Positions 6,314-13,597 of a DNA stretch of 13,620 nt are shown one piece after another (position 1 is the first letter of the stretch; each line of letters begins with the position of its first letter). The translations under genes were made by a program, and so were the position numbers. Source of the DNA: an uncultured candidate division WPS-2 bacterium (lineage in GTDB: Bacteria; Vulcanimicrobiota; Vulcanimicrobiia; Vulcanimicrobiales; Vulcanimicrobiaceae); the NCBI GenBank assembly GCA_937927945.1, contig CALEYW010000048.1, positions 1 to 13,620 on the forward strand, read 5' to 3'. The notes under the pieces were generated by a model, which searched no databases, was not told the DNA's origin, and worked only from the letters and a program-made list of their open reading frames with translations.

Positions 6314-6828
6314 CGAAAGATATATTCTGCGGCGAACGCGCAACGCAAAAGCGAACGGTGACGGCGCTGGCGGGGATCGCCGTGTTCGCATTCGTGCCGC
6401 TCTACGGCGTGGGCGCGGACAACGACAAAGTCCCCGCGCTCGTCCGCTATCACGTCGTTGCAGACGGCATTCCGACGCCACTGACGTCACGTCCGGGAAA
6501 CTCGGTCGAAGGCGAAAAGGTCGTCGAGGACCGCAAACTCGGCAACTGCCTGAGCTGCCACGCCTTTCCGCTGAAGGCCGCGGACCCGGGCAACGTCGGC
6601 CCGGATCTGCGCGGCGTCGGATCACGCTATAAGGCTGCGCAACTCCGGCTGCGAGTCGTGAACATGAAGGTGCTCGATCCGCAGACCATCATGCCGGCCT
6701 ACTACCGCGTGGACGGGCTGCACGACGTCGGCAAGGCTTTTGTCGGCAAGACGATCCTCGACCCTCAACAGGTTGAGGACCTCGTCGCGTACCTCGCAAC
6801 ACTCACCACAAAGGGAACATCGCGATGA
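6301..6828 (+). CDS. soxX: SoxX, monohaem c-type cytochrome of the SoxAX complex
   Basis: Periplasmic protein of 175 residues with an N-terminal signal (TVTALAGIAVFAFVPLYGVGA), one haem motif CLSCH (83-87), the SoxX-typical NVGPDLRGVGSRY, and TIMPAYYR whose Met131 should be the distal haem ligand. SoxX is the electron-accepting subunit of SoxAX, which oxidatively couples thiosulfate to the SoxY Cys. Two starts compete: GTG 6301 with GGAG four bases ahead, and ATG 6310, which overlaps the upstream stop as ATGA. The protein differs by only three residues. The 3' end overlaps soxY by four bases. Confidence 0.95.
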   Translation: MREMTKDIFCGERATQKRTVTALAGIAVFAFVPLYGVGADNDKVPALVRYHVVADGIPTPLTSRPGNSVEGEKVVEDRKLGNCLSCHAFPLKAADPGNVGPDLRGVGSRYKAAQLRLRVVNMKVLDPQTIMPAYYRVDGLHDVGKAFVGKTILDPQQVEDLVAYLATLTTKGTSR

Positions 6829-7289
6829 TTACTACAGGTCCCACCCGCCGGGACGTCCTCTCGTTGGCCCTGAGCGGCAGCGCGGTGGCGATCGCGGCGT
6901 GTCTCTTCCCGAGCCGCGCATGGGCCACTCCGGCCGACGCCAAGGCGGCGCTGGAGAAGCTCGGTCCCGGCACCCCGCAGCCCGGCAAAATCACGATCAA
7001 CGCTCCCGAGATCGCGGAAAACGGAAACACGGTCCCCATCGTTCTCGACGTCGACAGCCCGATGACGCAGCAGTCGTACGTGAAGACGATCATGATGGTG
7101 GCGGACGGCAACCCGCTGCCAGGCGTGGCGCGCTTCGACCTTTCGCCGGTGAACGCCAGGGCGCACGTGGAGTTCCGCATCCGCCTTGCCCAGACCCAAA
7201 ACATCACCGCGGTCGCGCTCATGAGCGACGGTTCGATGTGGACCGCGACGAAGAACGTCAAGGTCACCATCGGCGGCTGCGGCGGCTAG
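6825..7289 (+). CDS. soxY: SoxY, thiosulfate-carrier subunit
   Basis: Protein of 154 residues with a twin-arginine signal (TRRDVLSLALSG) and an alanine-rich cleavage region ending near SRAWA. The mature part has the SoxY Ig-like fold sequence (KITINAPEIAENGNTVPI, FDLSPVNARAHVEFRIRLAQTQN) and ends in the hallmark GGCGG, with Cys152 on the flexible arm that carries the sulfur substrate through the Sox cycle. SoxY is exported by Tat together with SoxZ. The start overlaps the soxX stop as ATGA, and soxZ follows after 15 bases. Confidence 0.97.
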   Translation: MITTGPTRRDVLSLALSGSAVAIAACLFPSRAWATPADAKAALEKLGPGTPQPGKITINAPEIAENGNTVPIVLDVDSPMTQQSYVKTIMMVADGNPLPGVARFDLSPVNARAHVEFRIRLAQTQNITAVALMSDGSMWTATKNVKVTIGGCGG

Positions 7290-7304
7290 CGAGAGGATAA
7301 CGAT

Positions 7305-7634
7305 ATGGCTACCAACGTCGAGGCACGTTTGCGCGTCCCCACCACCGCGAAGAAAGGCGACGTCATCGACATCAAGTCGCTGATCTCGCACCCGATGAAC
7401 TCCGGCTTCGTGAAGGATGCGTCCGGAAAGACCATCCCGCGCGACATCATCAACACGTTCACGTGCTCGTTTAACGGACAGCAAGTGTTCGCGATGAAGC
7501 TTGAGCCGGCGATCTCCGCGAACCCCTTCATCTCGTTTCCAGTAAAGGTTCAGGAGAGCGGTACCTTCGACTTCCAGTGGGTCGACGACAACGGCCAGGT
7601 CTACAAGGACTCGGCCAAGATCACGGTCTCCTGA
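7305..7634 (+). CDS. soxZ: SoxZ, partner of SoxY
   Basis: Protein of 109 residues, the usual SoxZ length, without its own signal peptide because it is co-exported with SoxY. Family features are the start ARLRVPTTAKKGDVIDIKSL, ISHPMNSGF, and FTCSFNGQQVF followed by the C-terminal FDFQWVDDNGQVY. It forms the SoxYZ heterodimer that presents the substrate arm to SoxAX, SoxB and SoxCD. AGAGG lies eight bases before the ATG. The next gene starts one base after its stop. Confidence 0.97.
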   Translation: MATNVEARLRVPTTAKKGDVIDIKSLISHPMNSGFVKDASGKTIPRDIINTFTCSFNGQQVFAMKLEPAISANPFISFPVKVQESGTFDFQWVDDNGQVYKDSAKITVS

Positions 7635-7635
7635 C

Positions 7636-8451
7636 GTGCGCGCCCGTCTGCTCGCGACTCCGGCGGCCGTCGCCTTCGGCTTCGCCGTTGCCTTTGGAAT
7701 CGCACCGCTCGTGCGCTCGCTGACCCAAGGGGATCTTGCGAAGTACACGGCGGGCGAGGCCAAGTCCGGCTACGTGTATGCGACTGCGCAGACGCGCGCC
7801 ATGGAGGACGACGAGTTTCAGAACCCGGGGTCCCTATGGGTCGATAAGGGGAAGGCCCTGTGGAACTCCGTCGACGGCACGGCGGGCAAGAGCTGCGCGT
7901 CGTGCCACAACGCCGCGGAGACGTCGATGAAAGGCGTCGGCGCCTCCTATCCTAAGTACGACGCGAAGATCGGACGAGTGGTCGACATCGAAGAGCGTAT
8001 CAACTTCGAACGCGAGCGCATGGGCGCGACGCCCTGGAAGTGGGAGTCCGAACCACTGCTCGCGATGACCGTGTACGTCAAGGCGCAGTCGCACGGCATG
8101 TCGGTTGCCGTCGCAACCGATGGACCCGCGCACGCGACGTGGGAGCAAGGCAAGGCCTTCTACGAGGCACGGCGCGGGCAGCTCGACATGGCGTGCGCAC
8201 AATGCCATGTGCAGAACAACGACCGCAAACTGCGCAGCGAAACGCTCAGTCAAGGACAGATCAACGGGTTTCCGACCTACCGCCTGGACTGGCAGGCCGT
8301 GGGGTCGGCGCAGCGCCGTTTCCGCGGCTGCAACGAGCAAGTCCGCGCGGAACCGCTGCCGTACGGATCGCCTCAGTACGTCGCGCTCGAGCTGTACCTC
8401 GCATCGCGAGGGAATGGACTGCCGGTCGAGACACCCGCGGTTCGCAAGTAA
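7636..8451 (+). CDS. soxA: SoxA, diheme cytochrome c, catalytic subunit of SoxAX
   Basis: Protein of 271 residues starting at GTG, with an N-terminal signal (LLATPAAVAFGFAVAFGIA). Haem motifs are CASCH (87-91) and CAQCH (187-191). The conserved RRFRGCNEQVRAEP carries Cys232, which in SoxA is the active-site cysteine modified to a persulfide and acting as haem ligand. Two haem motifs place it in the diheme SoxA group. SoxAX conjugates thiosulfate to SoxY Cys152 and passes electrons to the respiratory chain. The gene begins one base after soxZ, and its TAA overlaps the soxB start (TAATG), so translation is coupled. Confidence 0.97.
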   Translation: MRARLLATPAAVAFGFAVAFGIAPLVRSLTQGDLAKYTAGEAKSGYVYATAQTRAMEDDEFQNPGSLWVDKGKALWNSVDGTAGKSCASCHNAAETSMKGVGASYPKYDAKIGRVVDIEERINFERERMGATPWKWESEPLLAMTVYVKAQSHGMSVAVATDGPAHATWEQGKAFYEARRGQLDMACAQCHVQNNDRKLRSETLSQGQINGFPTYRLDWQAVGSAQRRFRGCNEQVRAEPLPYGSPQYVALELYLASRGNGLPVETPAVRK

Positions 8452-10157
8452 TGGTCACTCGCCGCGATTTCGTTCAGGCCGCAATCGCGACCGGGGTCCT
8501 TATCGGTGCCGGGACCGGACTGGCGCGCGCCGCCGCAACGCAGGCCATCACGCAGGCCGACCTGCTGCGCTTCGAGCCGCTTGGGCAAGTCACGCTGCTG
8601 CACTTCACGGATCTCCACGCGCAACTGCAGCCCATCTATTTTCGAGAGCCCTCCGTCAACATCGGCGTCGGGCCGGACGCCGGGCTCCCGCCGCACCTCA
8701 CGGGTGATCAGTTCCTCAAGGCGTTCAAGATCGCGCCGGAGTCGCGTGAAGCCTACGCGCTGAGTTCGCTCGATTTCATCGCACTCGCCAAGGAGTATGG
8801 CCGACTCGGCGGCTTGGACCGCATGGCGACGCTCATCAAAGCCATCCGTGCCGAACGTCCGACTCAGACGCTGCTGCTCGACGGCGGCGACACCTGGCAA
8901 GGCTCGTACACCTCGCTCAAGGAGCGCGGTGCCGACATGGTCGCCGCTCAGAACCTCCTCGGCGTCGACGCCATGACCGCGCATTGGGAGTTCACGTACG
9001 GCCAGGACCGCGTCAAGGAACTCAAGGCCAAGCTCAACTTCCCCTTTCTGTGCGGAAATGTCAAAGACGCGACCTGGGGCGAACGGATCTTCGAGGGCAC
9101 GAAGGTGTTCGAACGCGGGGGCGTGCAGGTGGCCGTGATCGGACAGGCCTTCCCGTACACCCCCATCGCCAATCCGCGCTACCTCATTCTCGATTGGTCG
9201 TTCGGCATCGAAGAGGATCGGGTGCGGGCGGAGGTGCAGGCCGCGCGCAAGGCCGGCGCGGATGTCGTCGTGCTCCTCAGCCACAACGGATTCGACGTCG
9301 ACCGCAAACTCGCCGCGCGTGTCGAAGACATCGACGTCATCCTCACGGGCCACACCCACGACGCCATCCCGCAATCCGTCATCGTCGGCAAGACGATCCT
9401 GACGGCGCCCGGCTCGCATGGAAAGTTCCTTGGCCGGCTCGATCTGGACGTCAAGGGCAAACGCGTCGTCGAACACCGCTTCCGCCTGATCCCCATCTTC
9501 ACCGACGCAATCGCGCCCGATCCACAGATGGGCGCACTGATCGCGAGTCTCCGCGCTCCGTACAAGGCCGACCTGGACCGCGTGCTGGCGCGCACCGATT
9601 CGCTGCTCTACCGCCGCGGAAACTTCAACGGCACGTTTGACGACTTAATCTGCGACGCTCTGCTTAAGGAGCGCGACGCGCAGATCGCGCTCTCGCCAGG
9701 TTTCCGCTGGGGCTCTTCGCTGCTCCCCGGTCAGGAAATCCGCCTCGAAGACCTCTACAACCAGACCGCGATCACGTATCCGGCGGCGTACCGTTCCACC
9801 ATAAGCGGCGCGCAACTGAAGAGCATCTTCGAAGACGTCGCAGACAACCTCTTCAATCCCGATCCGTACTATCAGCAAGGCGGCGACATGGTCCGCGTCG
9901 GCGGGATGTCGTACGCGATCGACGTCGCAAAATCGGTCGGGCAACGCATCTCCGAGATGCGCCTCGCTGACGGCACAGCAATCGATTCCGCGAAGAACTA
10001 CGTCGTCGCGGGCTGGGCCTCCGTGAACCAAGGCACTGAGGGCCCGCCTGTGTACGACGTCGTGACCAAATACCTCCAAGCACAGAAGGTCGTCAGCGTT
10101 CCCGATCGTCAGGCGGTCCGCGTACACGGCGCGGATGCCCGGGGTGTCTCGTCTTGA
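8451..10157 (+). CDS. soxB: SoxB, sulfate thiol esterase (dimanganese hydrolase)
   Basis: Protein of 568 residues of the 5'-nucleotidase-like metallophosphoesterase family. It has a Tat signal (TRRDFVQAAIATG) and the full set of SoxB motifs: HFTDLHAQLQP (Asp54, His56), LLLDGGDTWQGS (Asp147), the SoxB-specific HWEFTYG (178-184), LLSHNGFDVD (His278) and LTGHTHD (His301, His303). SoxB hydrolyses sulfate from the S-sulfonated SoxY arm in the periplasm. The ATG at 8451 overlaps the soxA stop by one base; a longer frame to 8040 lies inside soxA and was rejected. Confidence 0.97.
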   Translation: MVTRRDFVQAAIATGVLIGAGTGLARAAATQAITQADLLRFEPLGQVTLLHFTDLHAQLQPIYFREPSVNIGVGPDAGLPPHLTGDQFLKAFKIAPESREAYALSSLDFIALAKEYGRLGGLDRMATLIKAIRAERPTQTLLLDGGDTWQGSYTSLKERGADMVAAQNLLGVDAMTAHWEFTYGQDRVKELKAKLNFPFLCGNVKDATWGERIFEGTKVFERGGVQVAVIGQAFPYTPIANPRYLILDWSFGIEEDRVRAEVQAARKAGADVVVLLSHNGFDVDRKLAARVEDIDVILTGHTHDAIPQSVIVGKTILTAPGSHGKFLGRLDLDVKGKRVVEHRFRLIPIFTDAIAPDPQMGALIASLRAPYKADLDRVLARTDSLLYRRGNFNGTFDDLICDALLKERDAQIALSPGFRWGSSLLPGQEIRLEDLYNQTAITYPAAYRSTISGAQLKSIFEDVADNLFNPDPYYQQGGDMVRVGGMSYAIDVAKSVGQRISEMRLADGTAIDSAKNYVVAGWASVNQGTEGPPVYDVVTKYLQAQKVVSVPDRQAVRVHGADARGVSS

Positions 10158-10182
10158 CCACTTCCAGCGTCACCGCTCCACG

Positions 10183-11502
10183 ATGGGAGACCACGAGTTG
10201 AACCGGAAGAACCAGTATGACGAGGCACCGCAGGGCGAAGGGCGGCTCGACCGCGCGAAGTTTCTTCGTAGCGGCGCGCTGGCCGGCGGCGCGATGCTCG
10301 CTGGGGCAATGGCGCCAGCTGGAGCGATAGCGGCAGACGCGGGCGACGCGCCGCTGGCCATACCCGAGACGAACAAGACACTTGGCGCCGGTGTAAACGA
10401 TACGCCCTACGGCATGCCGTCGAAATACGAACGCGACGTCGTCCGACGGACCGTACCTTTCCTGACCGCCGATGACAAGTCATCGGTCAGCTTCACGCCG
10501 CTGCAGGACCTCGACGGCATCATCACGCCGAGCGGCCTGTGCTTTGTGCGGGATCACGGCGGATCACCGATGCTGATCGATCCGCTCCAGCATCGGCTGG
10601 TGATCCACGGAATGGTGGACCGCCCGCTGGAGTTCACGATGAACGATCTCATCCGGCTGCCCTCGGAGAGCCACGTGTACTTCATGGAGTGCGGGGCCAA
10701 TGGCGGGATGGACTACAAGGGTGCGCAGATGCAAGGGGTCCAGTTCACCCACGGGATGATCCATTGCTGCGAGTGGACGGGAGTGAAGCTCTCCGTCCTT
10801 ATGGATCAAGTCGGCGTCAAATCAACGGCGAAGTGGATGCTCGCGGAGGGCGCCGATGCGGCGGCGATGACGCGCAGCGTCCCGATCGAGAAGGCGCTGG
10901 ACGACGCGCTGATCGCCTGGTCGCAGAACGGCGAGCGGCTTCGGCCAGAGAACGGCTATCCGCTGCGTCTCGTGTTGCCGGGATGGCAGGCGAACCTCAA
11001 CGTGAAGTGGCTGCGCCGCCTCAAGTTCGGTCCGGATCCGTGGCAGACCCGCGAGGAAACATCCAAGTACACCGAGCTTATGCCCGACGGGAAGTCGCGC
11101 CAGTTCGACTGGGTCATGGGCACCAAGTCCGTGATCACTGGTCCCTGTCCCGAAAAGCCGATGATGGCGAAGGGCTTTCGCGAGGTGACCGGCTTTGCAT
11201 GGTCGGGATACGGCACAGTCACGCGCGTCGACGTGTCCTTCGACGGCGGCGTGAACTGGAAGCAAGCCACGCTCCAAGAGCCGATCTACACCAAGGCGCT
11301 GACACGATTCCGCATACCGTGGGAGTGGGACGGCGAGACCGCGCTGTTGCAGAGCCGCGCCGTCGACGACAAGGGGCACGTGCAGCCCACGCAGGCTCAG
11401 CTGCTCGCCGCGCGCGGCGGAAACGCCATTTACAATCGCAACGCGATCCAGACCTGGCGCGTGAACCCCAACGGGACGGTGGACAGTGTCCAAGTCGGTT
11501 AA
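10183..11502 (+). CDS. soxC: SoxC, molybdenum-cofactor subunit of sulfane dehydrogenase SoxCD
   Basis: Protein of 439 residues of the sulfite-oxidase family. The Moco-binding core includes PLEFTMNDLIRLPS and YFMECGANGG with Cys170 as the molybdenum ligand, then VLPGWQANLNVKWLRRL and the C-terminal dimer domain (GFAWSGYGTVTRVDVSFDGG). SoxCD removes six electrons from the sulfane sulfur bound to SoxY, so its presence means complete oxidation to sulfate without sulfur globules. SoxC is normally Tat-exported; here the export motif reads RLDRAKFLRSG with Ala where the second Arg is expected. The start is uncertain: ATG 10183 (chosen), ATG 10135 overlapping soxB by 23 bases, or TTG 10198 with GGGAG ahead. 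The 3' end overlaps soxD by 17 bases. Confidence 0.95.
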   Translation: MGDHELNRKNQYDEAPQGEGRLDRAKFLRSGALAGGAMLAGAMAPAGAIAADAGDAPLAIPETNKTLGAGVNDTPYGMPSKYERDVVRRTVPFLTADDKSSVSFTPLQDLDGIITPSGLCFVRDHGGSPMLIDPLQHRLVIHGMVDRPLEFTMNDLIRLPSESHVYFMECGANGGMDYKGAQMQGVQFTHGMIHCCEWTGVKLSVLMDQVGVKSTAKWMLAEGADAAAMTRSVPIEKALDDALIAWSQNGERLRPENGYPLRLVLPGWQANLNVKWLRRLKFGPDPWQTREETSKYTELMPDGKSRQFDWVMGTKSVITGPCPEKPMMAKGFREVTGFAWSGYGTVTRVDVSFDGGVNWKQATLQEPIYTKALTRFRIPWEWDGETALLQSRAVDDKGHVQPTQAQLLAARGGNAIYNRNAIQTWRVNPNGTVDSVQVG

Positions 11503-12496
11503 GTATGCGGCCGCGCTCGCCGGAATCGTGGCGCTCGCGGGGTTCGCGATCGCGGATGCGGGTCAGCAGTACAACATCGGAAAGCCCGTCACGGAAGCAC
11601 ACATCGCCTCCTGGGACATCGACGTCAATGGCCTTACCGGAGCCGGCTTGCCGCCGGGCCAAGGCTCCGTCGCGCAAGGCACCAAGGTGTGGGAAGCAAA
11701 GTGCTCGTCGTGCCACGGCGAGTTCGGCGAAGGGGCGGGGAAGTTTCCGGTGATCGCCGGCGGAACGGGAACGTTGACGGCGGAGCGGCCGGATAAAACG
11801 GTCGGCAGTTACTGGCCGTATGCGCCAACGCTCTTCGACTACATCAAACGCGCCATGCCGTTCCCAGCTCCGCAGTCGCTGAGCAACGACGAGGTCTACG
11901 CGGTCACCGCGTACGTTCTCAACCTCAACGACGTCGTGCCCAAGGACGCCATGGTGGATGCGAAAGCGCTCGCGGCAATCAAGATGCCGAACCGAGACGG
12001 GTTCATCAAGGCCGAGTGGGACACGAAGAACGTCGTCTGCATGTCGAAGTGCGCTCCCGCGCCCGTGAAGATCACGAGCGACCTCGTGAACCTGCATGTC
12101 ACTCCCGAGGAGAAAGAAGTCGGTAACGTCGGATCGACGGTCGACCGCGGGAACATCGAGGAGTCGGCAGACACGACCGCCGCCGCGGCGACGACCGCGC
12201 ACGGAACGGGCCCCGGCGCCAAAGCGGCATCCGGACCGACATTCGAGCAGGTGCAACCGATCATGGCACAGCGTTGCACGGTCTGCCACTCCGGAAAGCC
12301 GACGCAGGCGGGCTTTTCGAGCGCCCCCATGGGCGTGAAGTTCGACACGCCGGCCGAGATCAAGGCGCAGGTGGCGCAGATCAAAGCACTGACGGTCACG
12401 TCGCGTCAGATGCCGCTTGGCAACATGACGCACATGACGGACAAAGAGCGAGGACTGCTCGGTACGTGGATCGCCGCAGGGGCGCCCATCAAATGA
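11486..12496 (+). CDS. soxD: SoxD, diheme cytochrome c subunit of sulfane dehydrogenase
   Basis: Protein of 336 residues starting at GTG inside the soxC end. A signal (YAAALAGIVALAGFAIADA) leads to domain one, with CSSCH (73-77), WPYAPTLFDYIKRAMPF (Met124 likely ligand) and YAVTAYVLNLN. After a low-complexity Ala/Thr/Gly linker (about 226-250) comes a second cytochrome domain with CTVCH (264-268) and QMPLGNMTHMT. The second domain resembles the cytochrome tail of PuuD-type urate oxidases, as seen in diheme SoxD. It accepts electrons from SoxC and hands them to a cytochrome c. The stop overlaps the next gene as ATGA. Confidence 0.95.
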   Translation: MSKSVKYAAALAGIVALAGFAIADAGQQYNIGKPVTEAHIASWDIDVNGLTGAGLPPGQGSVAQGTKVWEAKCSSCHGEFGEGAGKFPVIAGGTGTLTAERPDKTVGSYWPYAPTLFDYIKRAMPFPAPQSLSNDEVYAVTAYVLNLNDVVPKDAMVDAKALAAIKMPNRDGFIKAEWDTKNVVCMSKCAPAPVKITSDLVNLHVTPEEKEVGNVGSTVDRGNIEESADTTAAAATTAHGTGPGAKAASGPTFEQVQPIMAQRCTVCHSGKPTQAGFSSAPMGVKFDTPAEIKAQVAQIKALTVTSRQMPLGNMTHMTDKERGLLGTWIAAGAPIK

Positions 12497-12960
12497 CTCG
12501 ACGGCGCCCCCTGATAATCGCGGTGGCTTTCATGCTCGCCTTTCCTATCCCTGGGTTGGCGCAGAGCGTTGACCTCCCGAATCCTTTCGCGAGCCCACTG
12601 CCGACGCTCGATCATCAGCGCAAGGTCGTGATGAGCCTTTCCGAGCGCTCACCGGACCGCGTAAACGAAATCATCTCGAATGTCGGCAACGTGCAGAAGT
12701 TCTACGGGACGGACAACGTCCGGATCGCGCTGGTCGTGTTCGGGCCCGGCATCCACGCCGTCCTCAAAAACGACAATCCCGTTCGTCCCCGCATCGCCAG
12801 TCTGCTCGCGATCGGGGTGGACGTTCTGGCCTGCGACGCCACACTGCGGACGATTCACCTCAGCAAGAACGACGTGATTCCGGGAGTGCGCGTCGTCCCC
12901 AACGGCCTGCCGGCGATCGTCGAGCTCGAGGTCGCGGGCTGGCACTACGTGCGCCCGTAG
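12493..12960 (+). CDS. Exported DsrE-like protein 1
   Basis: Protein of 155 residues with a signal peptide (RRRPLIIAVAFMLAFPIPGLAQ). The mature part is a DsrE/DsrF-like alpha/beta fold: VVMSLSERSPDRVNEIISNV, VRIALVVFGPGIHAVL, and GVDVLACDATLRT with Cys114, the only cysteine. DsrE-type proteins carry sulfur as a Cys persulfide, usually in the cytosol; this one is predicted to be periplasmic. It is coupled to soxD by an ATGA overlap and so belongs to the sox operon. Its paralogue follows 21 bp later. Role unproven: a sulfur acceptor or protector of Sox intermediates is inference. Confidence 0.85.
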   Translation: MTRRRPLIIAVAFMLAFPIPGLAQSVDLPNPFASPLPTLDHQRKVVMSLSERSPDRVNEIISNVGNVQKFYGTDNVRIALVVFGPGIHAVLKNDNPVRPRIASLLAIGVDVLACDATLRTIHLSKNDVIPGVRVVPNGLPAIVELEVAGWHYVRP

Positions 12961-12981
12961 CGGCGAGAACGGTATTCGGCA

Positions 12982-13443
12982 ATGAAGACTTCGATAACAC
13001 GTCCAGGCTTCGCTCGCCTTCTCGCGGCCGGCGCCGCCCTTCTGGGCACCGCTTCCCAGGCTAACGCTGCGGGAAGCGACCACCACGTCTCGTTCCACGT
13101 GGACCGCAACGACCCCGCCGTTATGAACCTAGCCTTGAACAACATCGCCAATCTCGCTACGTACTATTCCGGCATCGGCGAAACGGTCGACATCGAAGTC
13201 GTCGCGTACGGACCGGGCCTGCATATGCTGCGCGCGGACACGTCCCCGGTGAAAGACCGGCTCGCGTTCATCAAACGCAGCATCCCGGAGGTGGTCTTTT
13301 CGGCGTGCAACGTCACGAAGACGGCAATGGAGAAGGCGGAAGGCCACGCCATCACCATCGTCCCAGAAGCGCGGGTCGTCCCGGCGGGCGTTGTCCGGTT
13401 GACCCAACTCCACGAACTCGGCTGGGCGTACATCAAACCGTAA
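12982..13443 (+). CDS. Exported DsrE-like protein 2
   Basis: Protein of 153 residues, last gene of the sox operon. It has a signal peptide ending near SQANA, then HHVSFHVDRNDPAVMNLALNN, IEVVAYGPGLHML and VVFSACNVTKTAM with Cys109, its only cysteine. It aligns by eye with the preceding gene along the whole fold, including ARVVP and the shared ending GWAYIKP against GWHYVRP, so the two are tandem paralogues that have diverged. The ribosome site is weak. A hairpin terminator follows four bases after the stop. Function unknown beyond the DsrE family; a periplasmic persulfide carrier is a reasonable guess. Confidence 0.85.
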   Translation: MKTSITRPGFARLLAAGAALLGTASQANAAGSDHHVSFHVDRNDPAVMNLALNNIANLATYYSGIGETVDIEVVAYGPGLHMLRADTSPVKDRLAFIKRSIPEVVFSACNVTKTAMEKAEGHAITIVPEARVVPAGVVRLTQLHELGWAYIKP

Positions 13444-13447
13444 AGAA

Positions 13448-13471
13448 AAAACCCTGCCACAGCAGGGTTTT
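13448..13471. terminator. Strong hairpin terminator, bidirectional
   Basis: AAAACCCTGC (13448-13457) pairs perfectly with GCAGGGTTTT (13462-13471) around a four-base loop. On the minus strand it is followed by a run of six T, and on the plus strand by only four. It can end the sox operon, but the stronger T-tract points to its original job as terminator of the minus-strand tRNA gene whose 3' end lies at 13474. Confidence 0.8.
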
Positions 13472-13473
13472 CG

Positions 13474-13501
13474 TGGTAGCCCCAACGGGATTCGAACCCG
13501 C
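13474..13501 (-). pseudogene. 3' fragment of a tRNA gene (probable att site)
   Basis: On the minus strand these bases read a T-arm and acceptor end: GCGGG, loop TTCGAAT, CCCGT, then TGGGGCT, discriminator A and encoded CCA. The matching 5' acceptor strand AGCCCCA is absent from the following 120 bases, and no D-arm or anticodon arm can be drawn. The T-stem start is GCGGG where pairing would favour ACGGG, suggesting that true tRNA sequence stops near 13500. Identity of the tRNA is uncertain (possibly Glu). Such displaced 3' ends typically mark the distal junction of elements integrated by tyrosine recombinases. Confidence 0.65.
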
Positions 13502-13506
13502 CGAGA

Positions 13507-13553
13507 CTCGTGCTAGCCCATCCGTCTGGTGGTGCTGGGTATGGTCGCACGAG
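13507..13553. repeat. Inverted repeat next to the tRNA fragment
   Basis: CTCGTGC (13507-13513) and GCACGAG (13547-13553) are perfect inverted copies 33 bases apart, with a further CCCA/TGGG pair inside. They lie just beyond the tRNA remnant. They may be recombinase arm sites or a chance structure. Confidence 0.3.
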
Positions 13554-13597
13554 AAAAGCCGTCTGTCTAGGAGTTTGTCGGACTTTTGACGGTCCGA

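Noticed and set aside
8040..8450. N-terminal extension of SoxB into soxA
   Set aside because: SoxB has its own Tat signal beginning at 8451; the extension is the shifted frame of soxA.
8373..9476. Minus-strand open frame of 367 codons opposite soxB
   Set aside because: High GC makes long antisense frames; it lies wholly within soxB, whose motifs are complete, and its composition is rich in Arg, Asp and Glu with no recognisable domain.
11219..12433. Minus-strand open frame of 404 codons opposite soxC and soxD
   Set aside because: Shadow of two genes with clear families; low-complexity Arg-rich sequence without motifs.
13474..13565. A complete tRNA gene on the minus strand
   Set aside because: No sequence pairs with the acceptor TGGGGCT, and no D-arm or anticodon arm can be formed.
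13305..13589. Plus-strand open frame ending in VVAPTGFEPAETR
   Set aside because: That residue string is the familiar false translation of tRNA 3' ends; the rest overlaps the second DsrE-like gene in another frame.
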